Made by a program: the position numbers and the translations under genes. The notes below the pieces were generated by a model that saw only the letters and a list, made by a program, of their open reading frames with translations, made no database searches and was not told where the DNA came from. From Collodictyon triciliatum (Eukaryota; CRuMs), in assembly GCA_043381765.1 (NCBI GenBank), contig JBHJMP010001074.1, forward strand, positions 1-22,710: 22,710 nucleotides of DNA, in the 5' to 3' direction. Of the stretch, positions 1 to 9,794 are shown one piece after another. Positions within the stretch are counted from its first letter, which is position 1. Every line of letters begins with the position of its first letter.

Positions 1-10
1 ATTTCTCCAT

Positions 11-30
11 AAAAAAAAAAAAAAAGAAAG

Positions 31-68
<38 letters not shown>
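11..68. repeat. A-rich homopolymer tract in an intron
   Basis: A nearly pure A run with two G interruptions. It lies just downstream, in minus-strand sense, of the last visible hydrolase exon, so it is a poly-T stretch within the sense strand of that intron. Confidence 0.9.
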
Positions 69-69
<1 letters not shown>

Positions 70-123
70 CGACTGGACAGATGTTGCAATATATCTTGGT
101 GATATTATATGGAAGATTCTTAC

Positions 124-2729
124 CAATGGCAATTTGAGCAATGCCTCCCTATTCGACCGATAGAGTCATTGATTAGATACTTTCACAGGGAAATTTAAAT
201 AAAGTGAAGATGAAATATTTTGAAATAACAAAGGGTGATTTTATGTATGAAAGGGGGAGAACAAGAAAGGAAACGAAAAGAAACTAGGGTCATGGCAAAA
301 TTAAACGTAACATAAATCCTGATGAAAATAGTCATACTTTTTTTCCCTTTATTCGATTCAAGTCATACATAAATAATGAGCGAAGGAAATACAATATGAT
401 TACCCCTTCGCGACCGAGGTAACACATCTCAGAGCAGAAATGGTGACCAGTTCTACTGACACCAGCCAATCTCTTTGGTGTGGGTGATGTTTCATAACCA
501 TTGACCTTATGGCACAAATTTTACAATCAAGTATTAAGGTATTGTGCATCTTAGTTGATGAGCTCGGGGTTAATTATGCATAATTGACCAGTTCATACAA
601 AGTCGCGCTGATACTGATTGATATCATATTTGCATAACCATATACCTGCCCACTGTAATTGACAATTCCATCTTCAGCACCACCTAAGACGAGAGTGCTT
701 TGAAGGACCACATTTCCACGGTTTGACACACCAGCACTCGCCATGGGAATGAGGACCTTGCGTTATGATGATTTAGATTGCTATTAGTGTAACCATCTCA
801 ATATGTGTTGGCCCATTATTGTCAGGTGATGCTAAAAAGCTTTGTGTGATTAATCCATCCATAGTAGTTCAGAATCAGCACGCCAATGTACATATGCATA
901 TAATAATAAAAAAAAAAATATATATAAAAGATATACATTAGCAACGTCGCCCATGCCACGAAGAGCCGATGCACCGGCACTGTGTCCACTGACTGCAAGA
1001 CTAAGTGGATATAAATAATGATGAGTTTCAATACTCTTCTTAGCTATTTCTCCAAACTACTCTGGTAACCTCTATATTAAAATATGGAGGAGGAGTAAGA
1101 AAAGAGGGTAGATGTGAGGAATGAAGTTTTGATGCTAAGCCGACCGAGTCATGTCAATGTATCCGCGAAGGAAAAGAAGATCGGGTTCAGTCATTTCTTT
1201 GAGGGCAGCGATGATTTTGTACGCGTCACCGGTCTGGTCGATCAGATCAAACTTGAAGTCCATAGCATCCTAATCAAGAATTAGTGCTTTTAAAATGAAG
1301 GGTTCGCTTTATGCTATGTGAACTATATACTGAATCAGTGGCGTTGCATGAAAAAAAATCATGGGACAATTCTATGTCATCTACAAGTTTTTTTTTTTCC
1401 CCTTTATTCGATTCAAATATGTGAATTCCATATGTATTTGCACGCGGATATGGTATACCTTCAAGTAGATTCCAGGATGGTCCGCGGCAATCACAACGAA
1501 CCCGCGCGAGGCCCAGTGTGTCATGTGATGGAGTGATTGGCCCTTCCATCCTCCAGTTCCATGAATAAAAACCATGACCTGTGCTTTGGATCAGTATCAT
1601 ACCAGAAATATGGCGACAAGAGGAAATTACTGCTTGATGTATATGTGTAACTGCTTTACGTAATTTTCTCCCTTTTTTTTTCCAGTAGAACAGATATGGA
1701 AAAAGAAGGAGATATATTTACTAACGGGATAAGGTCCATATCTCGTGTCAATAGGTAAATCACGATAGCAGAATGGGTCCATGCATATCTGCCATGGGTT
1801 TTCATCTGTCGAAAAAAGTAGGAGGAGGCATAAGTGAATAAACAAGTAAAAAAAAAATAATAAAGAATTGAAGAATTGAAGAATCCAAAAAGAAAAAGGA
1901 AGAAAGATGATATAGTCATTTATTTGCTACTTTGGCCAAATGAATAGGGAAACTCCTCAATATGATTGACTGAGTGTAGCACTTATAGATGTGTATGTTA
2001 ATCTGAAAGAAGTCTCCAAACCGTCTGGAATGAATCCATTGTAGCGGTCAGGTAGGAGCTCACGAATGTCCCAAACCTGGGGCTGTTTTCCGTCGGCTGA
2101 ACCAGGCGTGGCTGGGTACCAGATTTCACAATTCTGGTATGTATTTATATATAGTTGATGACGAGGGACACATAGGGGCCGTAAATGTAAGCGAGAATTA
2201 AGAAAAAGAAATAAAGTAAGGGTATGTGCACGTGTAAAGTTTTCATCAATACTAAATCAATAAAAGAAGAAAGGAGAAAGTGAAAATAAAAGGTTGAATA
2301 TTAATGATGTTGATGGCAAATATGTGGGTCATACCAAGGAACGAACTGTGATAGTAGCGTTGCGGACACCAATCAAGCTACGTATGGAGCCGCATTAACA
2401 GAGGTAGTGTTTAGGACGAATGTATTGAATAGTCCTTGGACTTATTAGACAATAAGTGTCGATATGTTTGAGTATGTTAGAGGGTCGGGATTGTAGTCTG
2501 ATATGAGATGAGGAAAAAAAATATAGCGAGGCACTGTCTTTTAGAAGAAGAAGAAAATGTTGAAGATCATGATAATGGTTCGTCAAGAGGACGAGGGAGG
2601 CAATACTGACTGAGGCCCAACAATGCCAGGATTCTCGGGGTTCACGGGAAGGTTTTGGTCACGGCACACGGACAGGACACACGCAGCGGAGCAAAATGCA
2701 GCAAGAAGCACAACAAAGATCCGCCTCAT
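124..2729 (-). CDS. Secreted serine alpha/beta-hydrolase, PAF-acetylhydrolase/chlorophyllase-like; 3' end outside window
   Basis: Exons on the minus strand: 2729-2611, 2377-2335, 2133-2022, 1805-1726, 1578-1459, 1269-1145, 1000-937, 756-646, 505-404, 148-124. Phases agree at every junction and give 300 residues with no stop, so more exons lie left of the window. The start MRRIFVVLLAAFCSAAC is a signal peptide of about 16 residues, so the product is probably secreted or enters the endomembrane system. An EIWYPATPG strand motif and VMVFIHGTGGWKG (oxyanion-hole region) are typical of the predicted dienelactone hydrolase/PAF-AH group. The nucleophile is Ser207 in GHSAGA, the acid is probably Asp250 in GGAEDGIV, and the base is His279 or 280 in RTGHHFC. 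A complete triad is visible, so it should be an active ester or lipid hydrolase; the substrate cannot be told. Exons 8 and 9 use AAG acceptors. Exon 10 is only 25 nt. Confidence 0.85.
338..361 (-). repeat. Intronic motif shared by two hydrolase introns, copy in intron 9
   Basis: On the sense strand this reads TTGAATCGAATAAAGGG followed by an A run. It begins 42 nt downstream of the intron donor. The same string occurs in intron 5 at almost the same distance from its donor. Confidence 0.5.
1388..1415 (-). repeat. Intronic motif shared by two hydrolase introns, copy in intron 5
   Basis: Second copy of TTGAATCGAATAAAGGG plus an A run on the sense strand, starting 43 nt from the donor at 1458. 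The flanking intron sequence is not obviously alike. Confidence 0.5.
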
Positions 2730-3298
2730 CGTTTCTGGTTCGACACGTAGAGTGAGTTTCGGTGTTACTTGCACTGGCCTACAAAAGCCCTTCAAAGTAG
2801 AAAGTAACCACTCCCTTTTTTTTAAAAAAAAAAAAAACTGTGGCAGCTGTGGCGTTTTTTGAAGTTTGCAAAGCAGAGGGGTTGACTACTGCTTAATGCT
2901 GTTATTTTCTCACTGTTTTCATTACTTCTTCTCCAAGAGCACATGGAAATTGGCATATTTTGTGGTTCTTTGATGGCTGGAGAGGATCCTTTGGGTTATC
3001 CTGCACAAGCCGCTTCTTTGTCGTGTCCTGTCCTCTGCCGATACCTGGTGCTGTGGTATGCTCGAGCCTTTGGGGTTGTGCGAGGCATCACGCGTTGAGA
3101 GTCATGCCACCGATTCGGAAAAAGGGGGCATATGACACTTTTCTTTCTCTGGAAGCATTTGCTACAATGACTATTTGTGAGCCACGATATTGATATTATT
3201 GCTATCCAGAGCTAATATGCGCTAGATAAAAGCGAAGTCCAGGACTTACATGTTCTATATTTTTATTATGTATGTCTTCCTCCCTAAAACAAGCAATC
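2730..3298. other. Intergenic: hydrolase promoter side, no gene seen
   Basis: It separates the hydrolase start from tRNA-Pro. It contains a T8A14 tract (2816-2837). The short open frames on both strands (for example 2960-3193 plus) have no recognisable protein features. The minus-strand frame is open upstream of the hydrolase ATG to 2795, but the signal peptide favours the ATG at 2729. Confidence 0.5.
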
Positions 3299-3370
3299 GG
3301 CTTAATGGTCTAGTGGTATGATTCTCCGTTCGGGTCGGAGAGGTCTCGGGTTCGATTCCCGATTGAGCCC
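3299..3370 (+). tRNA. tRNA-Pro, anticodon CGG
   Basis: A 72-nt cloverleaf. The acceptor stem GGCTTAA pairs with TTGAGCC (one G-U), with discriminator C at 3370. The D arm is GGTCTAGTGGTAT-like, the anticodon loop TTCGGGT puts CGG at 3331-3333, and the T arm is TCGGG-TTCGATT-CCCGA. No intron, and no encoded CCA. Consensus internal A and B boxes lie in the D and T arms. It is 505 bp from the stop codon of the D-lactate dehydrogenase. Confidence 0.95.
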
Positions 3371-3378
3371 GCACTATG

Positions 3379-3385
3379 TTTTTTT
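3379..3385 (+). terminator. Pol III T-run terminator of tRNA-Pro
   Basis: Seven T residues start 9 nt after the tRNA 3' end, as expected for RNA polymerase III termination. Confidence 0.85.
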
Positions 3386-3874
3386 ACGCTCATTGGTTCA
3401 TCGGTCTTTGCTTGCTCTCCTTGTTTTTTTTCGGCTCCCTGGTGACCAAACTTGATTTGCCTGTTTATCCTTTTTTTTTTTCTTTCTTGTTCCATTTTCT
3501 TTCCTTCCACGAGACTTTTATTCCATCACCGAAGATGGTTGCTGTAAGCCGAGAGCTCCTCCGCCCAAAATCCATCGCCATCAGTCGACCACATATGAAA
3601 AAAGACAAGGAAAAGAAGAGGAGCTTCATCGCCACCCTAGATTTCCCTTACCCATATATCTATCGCTATCAACATCACCACCAGAGCCTGACCTTTTCGC
3701 CAGCACAGACATTTATTTAGGAGCGCACCGGACTGCAGACACAAGGCAGAAGCGCATGCACGCAAGGGCAAGAAAAGATGTGTGGATGGCTAGGTTGAAA
3801 GCGCAGCAAGAGCTAGAGAAAAAGAAAAAAAAGAAATAGAAAAAAAAGGGGTCTAAAGAAGGAAGGGGAGGGCA
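3386..3874. other. Intergenic between tRNA-Pro and dehydrogenase, no gene seen
   Basis: It holds the 3' flank of the minus-strand dehydrogenase. The plus-strand open frame 3376-3720 starts inside the tRNA trailer and is Phe-rich from T runs, so it is not credible. The purine-rich stretch at about 3815-3870 lies directly after the dehydrogenase stop. Confidence 0.5.
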
Positions 3875-4942
3875 CTACGCGACCTTGTAGACGGCGTTTG
3901 TCATGTCGTCCATGGCCTTGCGGTGGACAAGGAACTCTGTGACGTTGAAGAGGGTTGTTGCGGCGATCTCGCGGAGGGCGTCGCGGGTGAAGAAGGCCTG
4001 GTGGGCGGTGAGGATGATGTTTGGGGAGGTTGCGAGTGCGCGGAGGACGGGGTCGTCGATGCCGGGGTGCGAGTGGAAGAAGTACTTTGCCTCGTGCTCG
4101 TAGACATCGAGGCCGGCGCCGCGCAGGTGGGCGGAGGCGACGGCTTGGAGGACGGCCTGTGCGTCGACCAGGGCGCCGCGGGAGGTGTTGATGAGGATGG
4201 CGCCGGGCTTCATGCGTGCGAGGGCGCGGGCGTCGATGATGTGCCTGGTGGCGGGGACGAGGGGCATGTGGAGGGAGAGGATGTCGGCGTGCGCAAGGAC
4301 GTGGTCGAGCGGCGCGTACGTCACGCCGGGCGTCTGCGCCAGGGCCGCGTTGGGGTACGCGTCGTAGCACAGCAGGCGGCAGCCGAAGCCCAGGAAGATG
4401 CGCGCAGCCGCCTGCCCGATGGCCCCGGTCCCCAGCAGCCCCACCACGCGCCCCGCCATGTCGAAGCCCAGCAGCTCCCGCGTCAGCGCAAAGTGCCCCG
4501 CCGCGTTGTGCTGCATGGCCTGCGGCAGCCGCCGGTTCAGCGCAAGCGCAAGCAGCGCCGCATGCTCCGCAACCGCCCGCGGCGAGTACGCCGGCACCCG
4601 CGCAAGGCTCAGCCCCGCCGCCCGGCACGCCCCGACGTCCACCCGGTCGAACCCTGCGCACCGCAGCACAAGCAGCTCCGTGCCCCCCGCCCGCAGCGCC
4701 GCCACCGTCGCCGCGTCCGCCTCGTCGTTCACAAACAGGCACACGATCCGGTGCCCCTGCGCCAGCCCCGCCCGCTCCAGGTTCAGCTCCTCCCCCACGA
4801 ACCCCACCTCCACCCCGACCTTCCCGTACTCCGCCTCAAACTCCCGCACCGCCTCCTCGTCGTACTCCTGCGCGCTGTACACAAGCATCCGCACCCGCTC
4901 CTGCCCCGCTCCCGCTCCCGTCTCCTCGCCTCCGCTGCTCAT
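3875..4942 (-). CDS. ldhA: D-lactate dehydrogenase (D-2-hydroxyacid dehydrogenase, LdhA type), intronless
   Basis: Predicted to reduce pyruvate to D-lactate with NADH, probably in the cytosol. From the ATG at 4942 it gives 355 aa; the ATG at 4888 would give 337 aa, close to bacterial LdhA. The NAD motif LGTGAIG is near residues 170-176. The catalytic trio is Arg255 (INTSRGALVD), Glu284 (DVYEHEAKYFF) and His314 (TAHQAFFT). The GLDVYEHE..FF and AHQAF.T signatures are those of the LdhA branch rather than phosphoglycerate or formate dehydrogenases. The reading frame stays open upstream to an ATG at 5167, adding 75 Arg-rich residues with no similarity to the family. It has no introns, while every recognisable protein gene around it has many. 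Third codon positions are overwhelmingly G or C, unlike the AT-rich neighbours. tRNA genes lie on both sides. These traits suggest horizontal acquisition or a retrocopy. Confidence 0.92.
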   Translation of the reverse strand: MSSGGEETGAGAGQERVRMLVYSAQEYDEEAVREFEAEYGKVGVEVGFVGEELNLERAGLAQGHRIVCLFVNDEADAATVAALRAGGTELLVLRCAGFDRVDVGACRAAGLSLARVPAYSPRAVAEHAALLALALNRRLPQAMQHNAAGHFALTRELLGFDMAGRVVGLLGTGAIGQAAARIFLGFGCRLLCYDAYPNAALAQTPGVTYAPLDHVLAHADILSLHMPLVPATRHIIDARALARMKPGAILINTSRGALVDAQAVLQAVASAHLRGAGLDVYEHEAKYFFHSHPGIDDPVLRALATSPNIILTAHQAFFTRDALREIAATTLFNVTEFLVHRKAMDDMTNAVYKVA

Positions 4943-5544
4943 CCTGTCCCGCTCTGGCCCTGTGTGGCAAGACTCCCTGTTAGTATCCCCTCTTCTCCTC
5001 TTGCGTAGAGGCCTTCTTTCCTCCTGGCGTTTTGGTTCTCTGCCGTTGCCTCCAATTCGTTCTTGCTTTCTTGCTTGTCTCTTCTGTACTGCTTCATTCG
5101 GATTGCTTGTCTGGCGGGGGCTGTGTCGCCTGAATGTGAGCTTATATGCACCCGAGACTGATTCCATTGCCCTGGGCTGGCTTCCTGTGGTGACGCGCTG
5201 GTGACGCGGCGTGCTGCTGGCGTGACGGTGTCTTCACCTCTTTCGCTTGCCGCCTCTGTGGTCTTCCTTGGTGCCCTGGCACATGCGAAACACACGCCAA
5301 GCACGCAGAAAATGTGCCATTTTTGAGGAAGCAGAGTTTTTTTTTTTCTTCAATAGTGGAAAATATAACACAACTACTGGGCTGTAAAGTTTAATTTCGT
5401 TGTTCGTATCCCTTTGACAGTTACCCAAAGCAGATAGAACAAAGTTGAGTGATATGTGAACATCAAAGTCATTGGCGCATTTAAAAAACAGTATCACCAC
5501 AAACGGATACACCAGCGGTAGGTTTCGCAACACAAAAAGTATCA
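4943..5544. other. Dehydrogenase 5' flank and possible N-terminal extension
   Basis: The dehydrogenase frame continues open to 5167 on the minus strand, and GC-richness persists to about 5290. On the minus strand GATACTAACAG at about 4978-4988 looks like a branch point plus acceptor, so a 5' UTR intron that removes the basic extension is possible. A T/A run at 5338-5348 marks the return to AT-rich sequence. No other gene seen. Confidence 0.4.
5534..5538 (-). terminator. Pol III T-run terminator of tRNA-Gln
   Basis: TTTTT on the minus strand, a few bases past the tRNA 3' end. Confidence 0.7.
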
Positions 5545-5616
5545 TGACCCCACGCAGATTTGAACTGCGATTGTCAGATTCAGAGTCTGAAGTGCTAACC
5601 GTTACACCATGGAGCC
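5545..5616 (-). tRNA. tRNA-Gln, anticodon CTG
   Basis: A 72-nt cloverleaf on the minus strand. The acceptor stem is GGCTCCA with TGGGGTC (two G-U pairs), discriminator A at 5545. The D arm is GTGT-AACGGTTA-GCAC, the anticodon stem is TCAGA/TCTGA, and the loop CTCTGAA places CTG at 5583-5581. The T arm is CGCAG-TTCAAAT-CTGCG. No intron, no encoded CCA. Confidence 0.95.
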
Positions 5617-5757
5617 CGTTGTCAGTTTCGCACGATTTTTAATAAAGTATAAACTATAGTTCACATCCGTGCTTTTCTCTTTTTTTCCTTTTTCTCTTTA
5701 GCGGGTTTATCGTTGATGTTTATGCGAACCGAAGTTGCCTGCAGATCTTCCTCCTAT

Positions 5758-7750
5758 TCATTCATTCGGGCGGCCTTCCTTGATAAAGATGGTTGAAAGC
5801 GCACTAAGAACCACCGCGCAGTTGAGGACTACGACCAACATGCCCGCTCCGAATCGGTCGTAGTATGGGCCGTCTTCTCTGGCTTTCATTTGGAAAGTGC
5901 GGCGAACGTAGATGATATAGGCATAAATTGTGAAAAATACTCCAGTACCTAGCAAAATAAGCGACCCAACCATAACACCTCGACGGTCAGACAGCCTGCA
6001 TACCATCACCAGTTCATACAGAAAATAACAAACAGTACAATCAGTGTCCCATAATGTCATTCAAATTGGAATCAGATGGAGAGGGAAAGGTGGAAGTGAG
6101 GAGGAGAAGAAACAAAGAAAAAGTAAGAAAAAAAGATAGTATGTTTAATACGAGTATACGAAAATTAAAGAGCAAGTGTAATTGCAACATAGCTTTGATC
6201 GTCAAAGTAGAATGAAATAAAATAAAATATGGTTTTGCTTATCAAATCATATTCAATTCTCACCCAAGGAAGCTAAGTGCAAAAACACAAAGCGTAAGAG
6301 AAATCTTGACCCAAGAGAGATAAGTTCTTTCGTTGGCGAAGAAAGTTTTGGGCTCTACTCTCATAGGGTATTTGATTGCCAAATCTTTCGACATGGAACA
6401 ACAACTAGATTCGTACGGATTGTTTTCAGCAACGTGCCTACGATTGGCCAGCTGACTATTCTGAGGATATCCTGGCGGCGATGAATCTCCTTTAATCACC
6501 GGTTCAACCTTCTAATGCATAAATGTTCAGGTTGTATTAAAAATGATTTCGTGCACTTAATCATTATTATTATTATCATTATCATTAAGAAAAGGACTTT
6601 GCTTGACTTAAAATGTAAGAGAAGCCTAAGTCCCTTCCCTTAATGTTTCAGGAAATAAACTCACCGAATAATCTTTCGTCTTTGCTCCTGTTCCGCGAGC
6701 AGATTGTTTTTTGACATTTGTTGAATGAACTTTCTCTCCAACACTGCTGTCTCCAGTCACTGGAGCCTTAAAAGTACTCGAAGATGGTGGTTTCGGTTTC
6801 ATCCCATCGATCCTTTTTATCCACTCTGGATGTGATGGAACTTGTGTGGGCAATAAAGATGCGCATCCATATAAATATTTTGAAAACTGCTCAGCTTTAA
6901 TCAATATGGGGTCATCCAAAAGAGTTTGAATCCAGGACGGAATGCTCTGTCTATTTAATTTTAATTCGAAAATTTTGTTTAAAAAATAAAAGCAACATTA
7001 CAAACATGCTTTTCTTATAGAAAGAATGAGGGGGGGGGGGGGGGGGGGGGATAAAAAAAAAANNNNNNNNNNGGTGGGGTGGGGGGGATGTGGGGTGGTG
7101 TGAAGGGGTGGGTGGGGGGGGGGGTGGTGGTGGTTAAACAGCACAAATTCTAGTGAAAAGGAGAAAATCATTCATACTAAAGTATGTGAATATATCCATA
7201 GATTAAGGTATAAAAATTGAAATGAAATGAAAGACAAACCCAAGGTCATTTTGTGTTTTGATTTCAAGAACAGCGAAAGGCAACTGCGCCGAGTGGTCAA
7301 TGGACATTCCAGTTCTTGTGTCCCTTTTCCATTCACCCATTCTAAATCGCTCGAGTACATAACGAACATTCGCATCCAATGTAATCCGAATGTCACTAGA
7401 CCCTGGTTGTTTAAACTCTGTACGGTTGAAGGACACGCGTACAGCAGGAACAAGTTGCTTCATTTCAACCAACCTTTGAATTTCATGACCAAGCTTCAAC
7501 GTTTCTATAATCTCATCTTCACTCATACCTTGCTCTCGAAATTTAGGAGCTTCGTCGTTTAAACTGGCTGTTCCGGTTAAAAACGGAACCAACTTGTCTG
7601 TGTTCATTTCGATGGATTTTTTTTCATTATATGAACCAGTCGGTGGTGTGTGTAGTGTAATTTTCTCAACTGAAGCTTTCAAAGGTTCCTCATTTCCGTA
7701 CCATCTGATGCAAATCAAGGACGATTTCTAGTATTTGTAAGGGAGGGATA

Positions 7751-7845
<95 letters not shown>

Positions 7846-9262
7846 GAAGGAAGGAAGGAAGGAAGGAAGGAAGGAAGGAAGAAAGAAAGAAAGAAAGGAA
7901 GAAAGAAAGGAAGAAAGAAAGAAAGAAAAGGAAAGGAAAGAGTGTTACTATATGTATCGTTTACCAAAACAAGAAAATTATCCTTAACAATTTTACTCAA
8001 GGAAGCACGCAAAATAAGAAGTTACGTCTTTTTGATCCAATCGGCTAGAGTACATTTCCATGGCAGCATTATCATAATAAACACTAGAGACGTTCTGGTT
8101 ATCTGCTATTCCGTCAACCTGGGTAATCGGCAGGTATTTCGAGATAAGGACCTTCAGTTTTGTCATGTCCTCTAATTTCACCCAGAATTTTCTTGCCCTT
8201 CGAACAGAAATATGAGAGTGAGCTGATCTTTCAGCAGAACCTTGTGCCTTTTCTCCTCTCAATTTGCTGTTCAATTGACTTAAACTTATCAGAACTTTGT
8301 CCAGCTTATCATTCAAAAACGGTTCCTTCCATAATCGCACCATGTAGCTTTGCATCAGTTGAATAGGGGAGTGCTTGTCGTGCTTTTTTAGAATTTTTAC
8401 AAATCCCGTCATATTGAGGTTAACAAATTTTTCTAGATTAATTAGATCCTGCTCGCACGACTCAACTTGCGCTTTCATAGCCTCGGTTTCTTCTGAACTC
8501 TGATTAACAAAAGAAAGAAAGAAAAGAATTTTGATATTCAATCGAAACAAACTTGACATCAACTTCAATTCTCTTTTCTCTCGATCGATATTATCTTTCA
8601 AAGATCAAAAAATAATAATCTACGTTATCTTGCTGGTATGGATCATTTGTATAAGATGTAATTTTGAAAATAAAACTAAATGAATCATGAGCGAGGGCTC
8701 TTTTCTAAAATGTATAAACTCACAAGGTTTTCTTCAGAGGCAAGCAAGCTTGTGACTCGTGAACGTATCTCCTGTCCGGTGGCTATGGTAAACTGATTTA
8801 TCTTGGAGATTTCCTGATCAATCTTCCCAGCAAAATCAGACTCGTTCAACTCTCCTTTCACAGACTTATCACGGCTCGTCACTGACTCTACCAAAGACCT
8901 CTGCGGACCTAGTTGAGGTAATATCAAAATGAAACAGACAGCTCTTTTATAACCCAATAACAAAACTGTTGCTCGAACTATTTGTGCTACACGAAGAAGC
9001 AACAGAAAGAATCAAATAAAATTTAGATGCTCATGGTGTTCAAAAAGAAACAAACAAACAAACAAACAAACAAACAAAAACAAACAAGCAAAGGAAAAGG
9101 AAAAGAAAAAGAAAAAGAAAAAGAAAAAGAAATACTCTTCGAAAGCAGACCTGTTTCGCCCAACTTCATCGTTTTGAGAAGCTCCTTCAGTCCCTTGTAG
9201 TCGATGTAGTGCGCTTCCCAACCAGAAACGAGATTGCTCTCGAGGTAACGGCCAAACTTCAT
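5758..9262 (-). CDS. SPX-VTC-DUF202 protein of the vacuolar transporter chaperone (polyphosphate) complex
   Basis: Exons: 9262-9151, 8908-8724, 8499-8026, 7727-7240, 6944-6665, 6511-6264, 5995-5758; 674 aa, close to yeast VTC4. The SPX domain (about 1-160) starts MKFGRYL with inositol-pyrophosphate ligands Tyr22, Lys26 and Lys134/137/138 (GFVKILKKHDK). The VTC tunnel domain (about 190-470) has RKFWVKLEDMTKLK, CIRWYG, FNRTEF, AVLEIK (Glu412) and FSKYLYG (Lys442). The tail RVEPKTFFANERTYLSW begins the three-TM DUF202/VTC1-like anchor. The family makes polyphosphate from ATP on vacuole or acidocalcisome membranes and translocates it. Several catalytic basic residues are replaced, and the SPX start (W..HYIDYKGLK) is closer to VTC2/3, so it may be an accessory subunit. 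The exon 4/5 junction fits only with acceptor CAGAG|C and is the least certain. Confidence 0.9.
7030..7130. repeat. G-homopolymer and GGTGGGG-rich tract around a gap, in VTC intron 4
   Basis: 21 consecutive G (7030-7050), an A run, ten N (7063-7072), then repeated GGGG/GGTGG. The plus strand has G-quadruplex potential. The gap means the true length is unknown. Confidence 0.9.
7063..7072. other. Assembly gap (10 N)
   Basis: Ten unresolved bases inside an intron, in a G-rich tract that probably stopped sequencing. Confidence 0.99.
7751..7938. repeat. (GAAA)n/(GGAA)n microsatellite in VTC intron 3
   Basis: A pure GAAA array to about 7843, a GGAA block to about 7880, then mixed GAAA/GGAA. On the sense strand this is a long polypyrimidine (TTTC)n tract inside the intron between exons 3 and 4. 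Confidence 0.95.
9048..9132. repeat. (CAAA)n followed by (GAAAAA)n, in VTC intron 1
   Basis: Two adjacent A-rich arrays, seen directly. They lie just downstream in sense of exon 1 and produce Phe-rich spurious frames. Confidence 0.9.
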
Positions 9263-9794
9263 CTTGATTTCTCCCTGCAGATAAAACTGTGTTCAGACGA
9301 CCATCCACTCCCGCTTATGATTCTGGTCCGTGGCGATTCTTGGGTGATGTTGGCTGGATCCTCGCAGATTTCGATCAGAAAGGCCAAGCACTATATGTGG
9401 AAAAACTGTTTCGATTGCAATCAATCAATGTGGGAACAATATTTGTGGAGTATATACTTTATATTATTTAAAGTAGAATATTAGGCTTAATTGAGAAATT
9501 CTATAATTAAAATAAATATTAATACACACAAAATTATCATTAATTCGGATATTAACCTGTTTCCGTTACTGTCTCACCCGGACATGTTTGCAAAAAACCC
9601 TGATAACGGAATCCTGGTTTTGGACAAAGCAAACGGAATCCACTGGCAGATCCCTAATCAACCGCAACCGATCAACAACCCACCCACCGACACAAGTAGG
9701 AAGCAAATCAAATCCAATCAAAGAAAAAAGAAAAGAAAAAGAACAGATCAAGTAAAAATATCCAAACCCAACCCTGCAAAGAAGCCCCAGAGAC
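9263..9794. promoter_or_regulatory. Divergent spacer between VTC gene and the 9795 gene
   Basis: 532 bp between two head-to-head starts, so it must carry both promoters unless an unseen 5' exon exists. The middle (about 9470-9560) is AT-rich. The long plus frame 9491-9901 is out of frame with the downstream gene and has no conserved look. No clear TATA box can be asserted. Confidence 0.4.

Noticed and set aside
2960-3193. 77-aa plus-strand frame in the hydrolase/tRNA spacer
   Set aside because: No motif, no credible splice partner, and Cys/Trp-rich random composition.
3376-3720. 114-aa plus-strand frame after tRNA-Pro
   Set aside because: It begins in the Pol III terminator, is dominated by T-run Phe codons, and shows no domain.
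3923-5008. 361-aa open frame on the plus strand opposite the dehydrogenase, plus similar long frames at 4398-5204 (+) and 3813-4742 (-)
   Set aside because: They are shadows of a GC-rich gene, where stop codons are scarce. Their composition is repetitive and no family is recognised.
7728-8012. Phe/Ser-rich minus-strand frame across the GAAA array
   Set aside because: It is translation of a microsatellite inside an intron.
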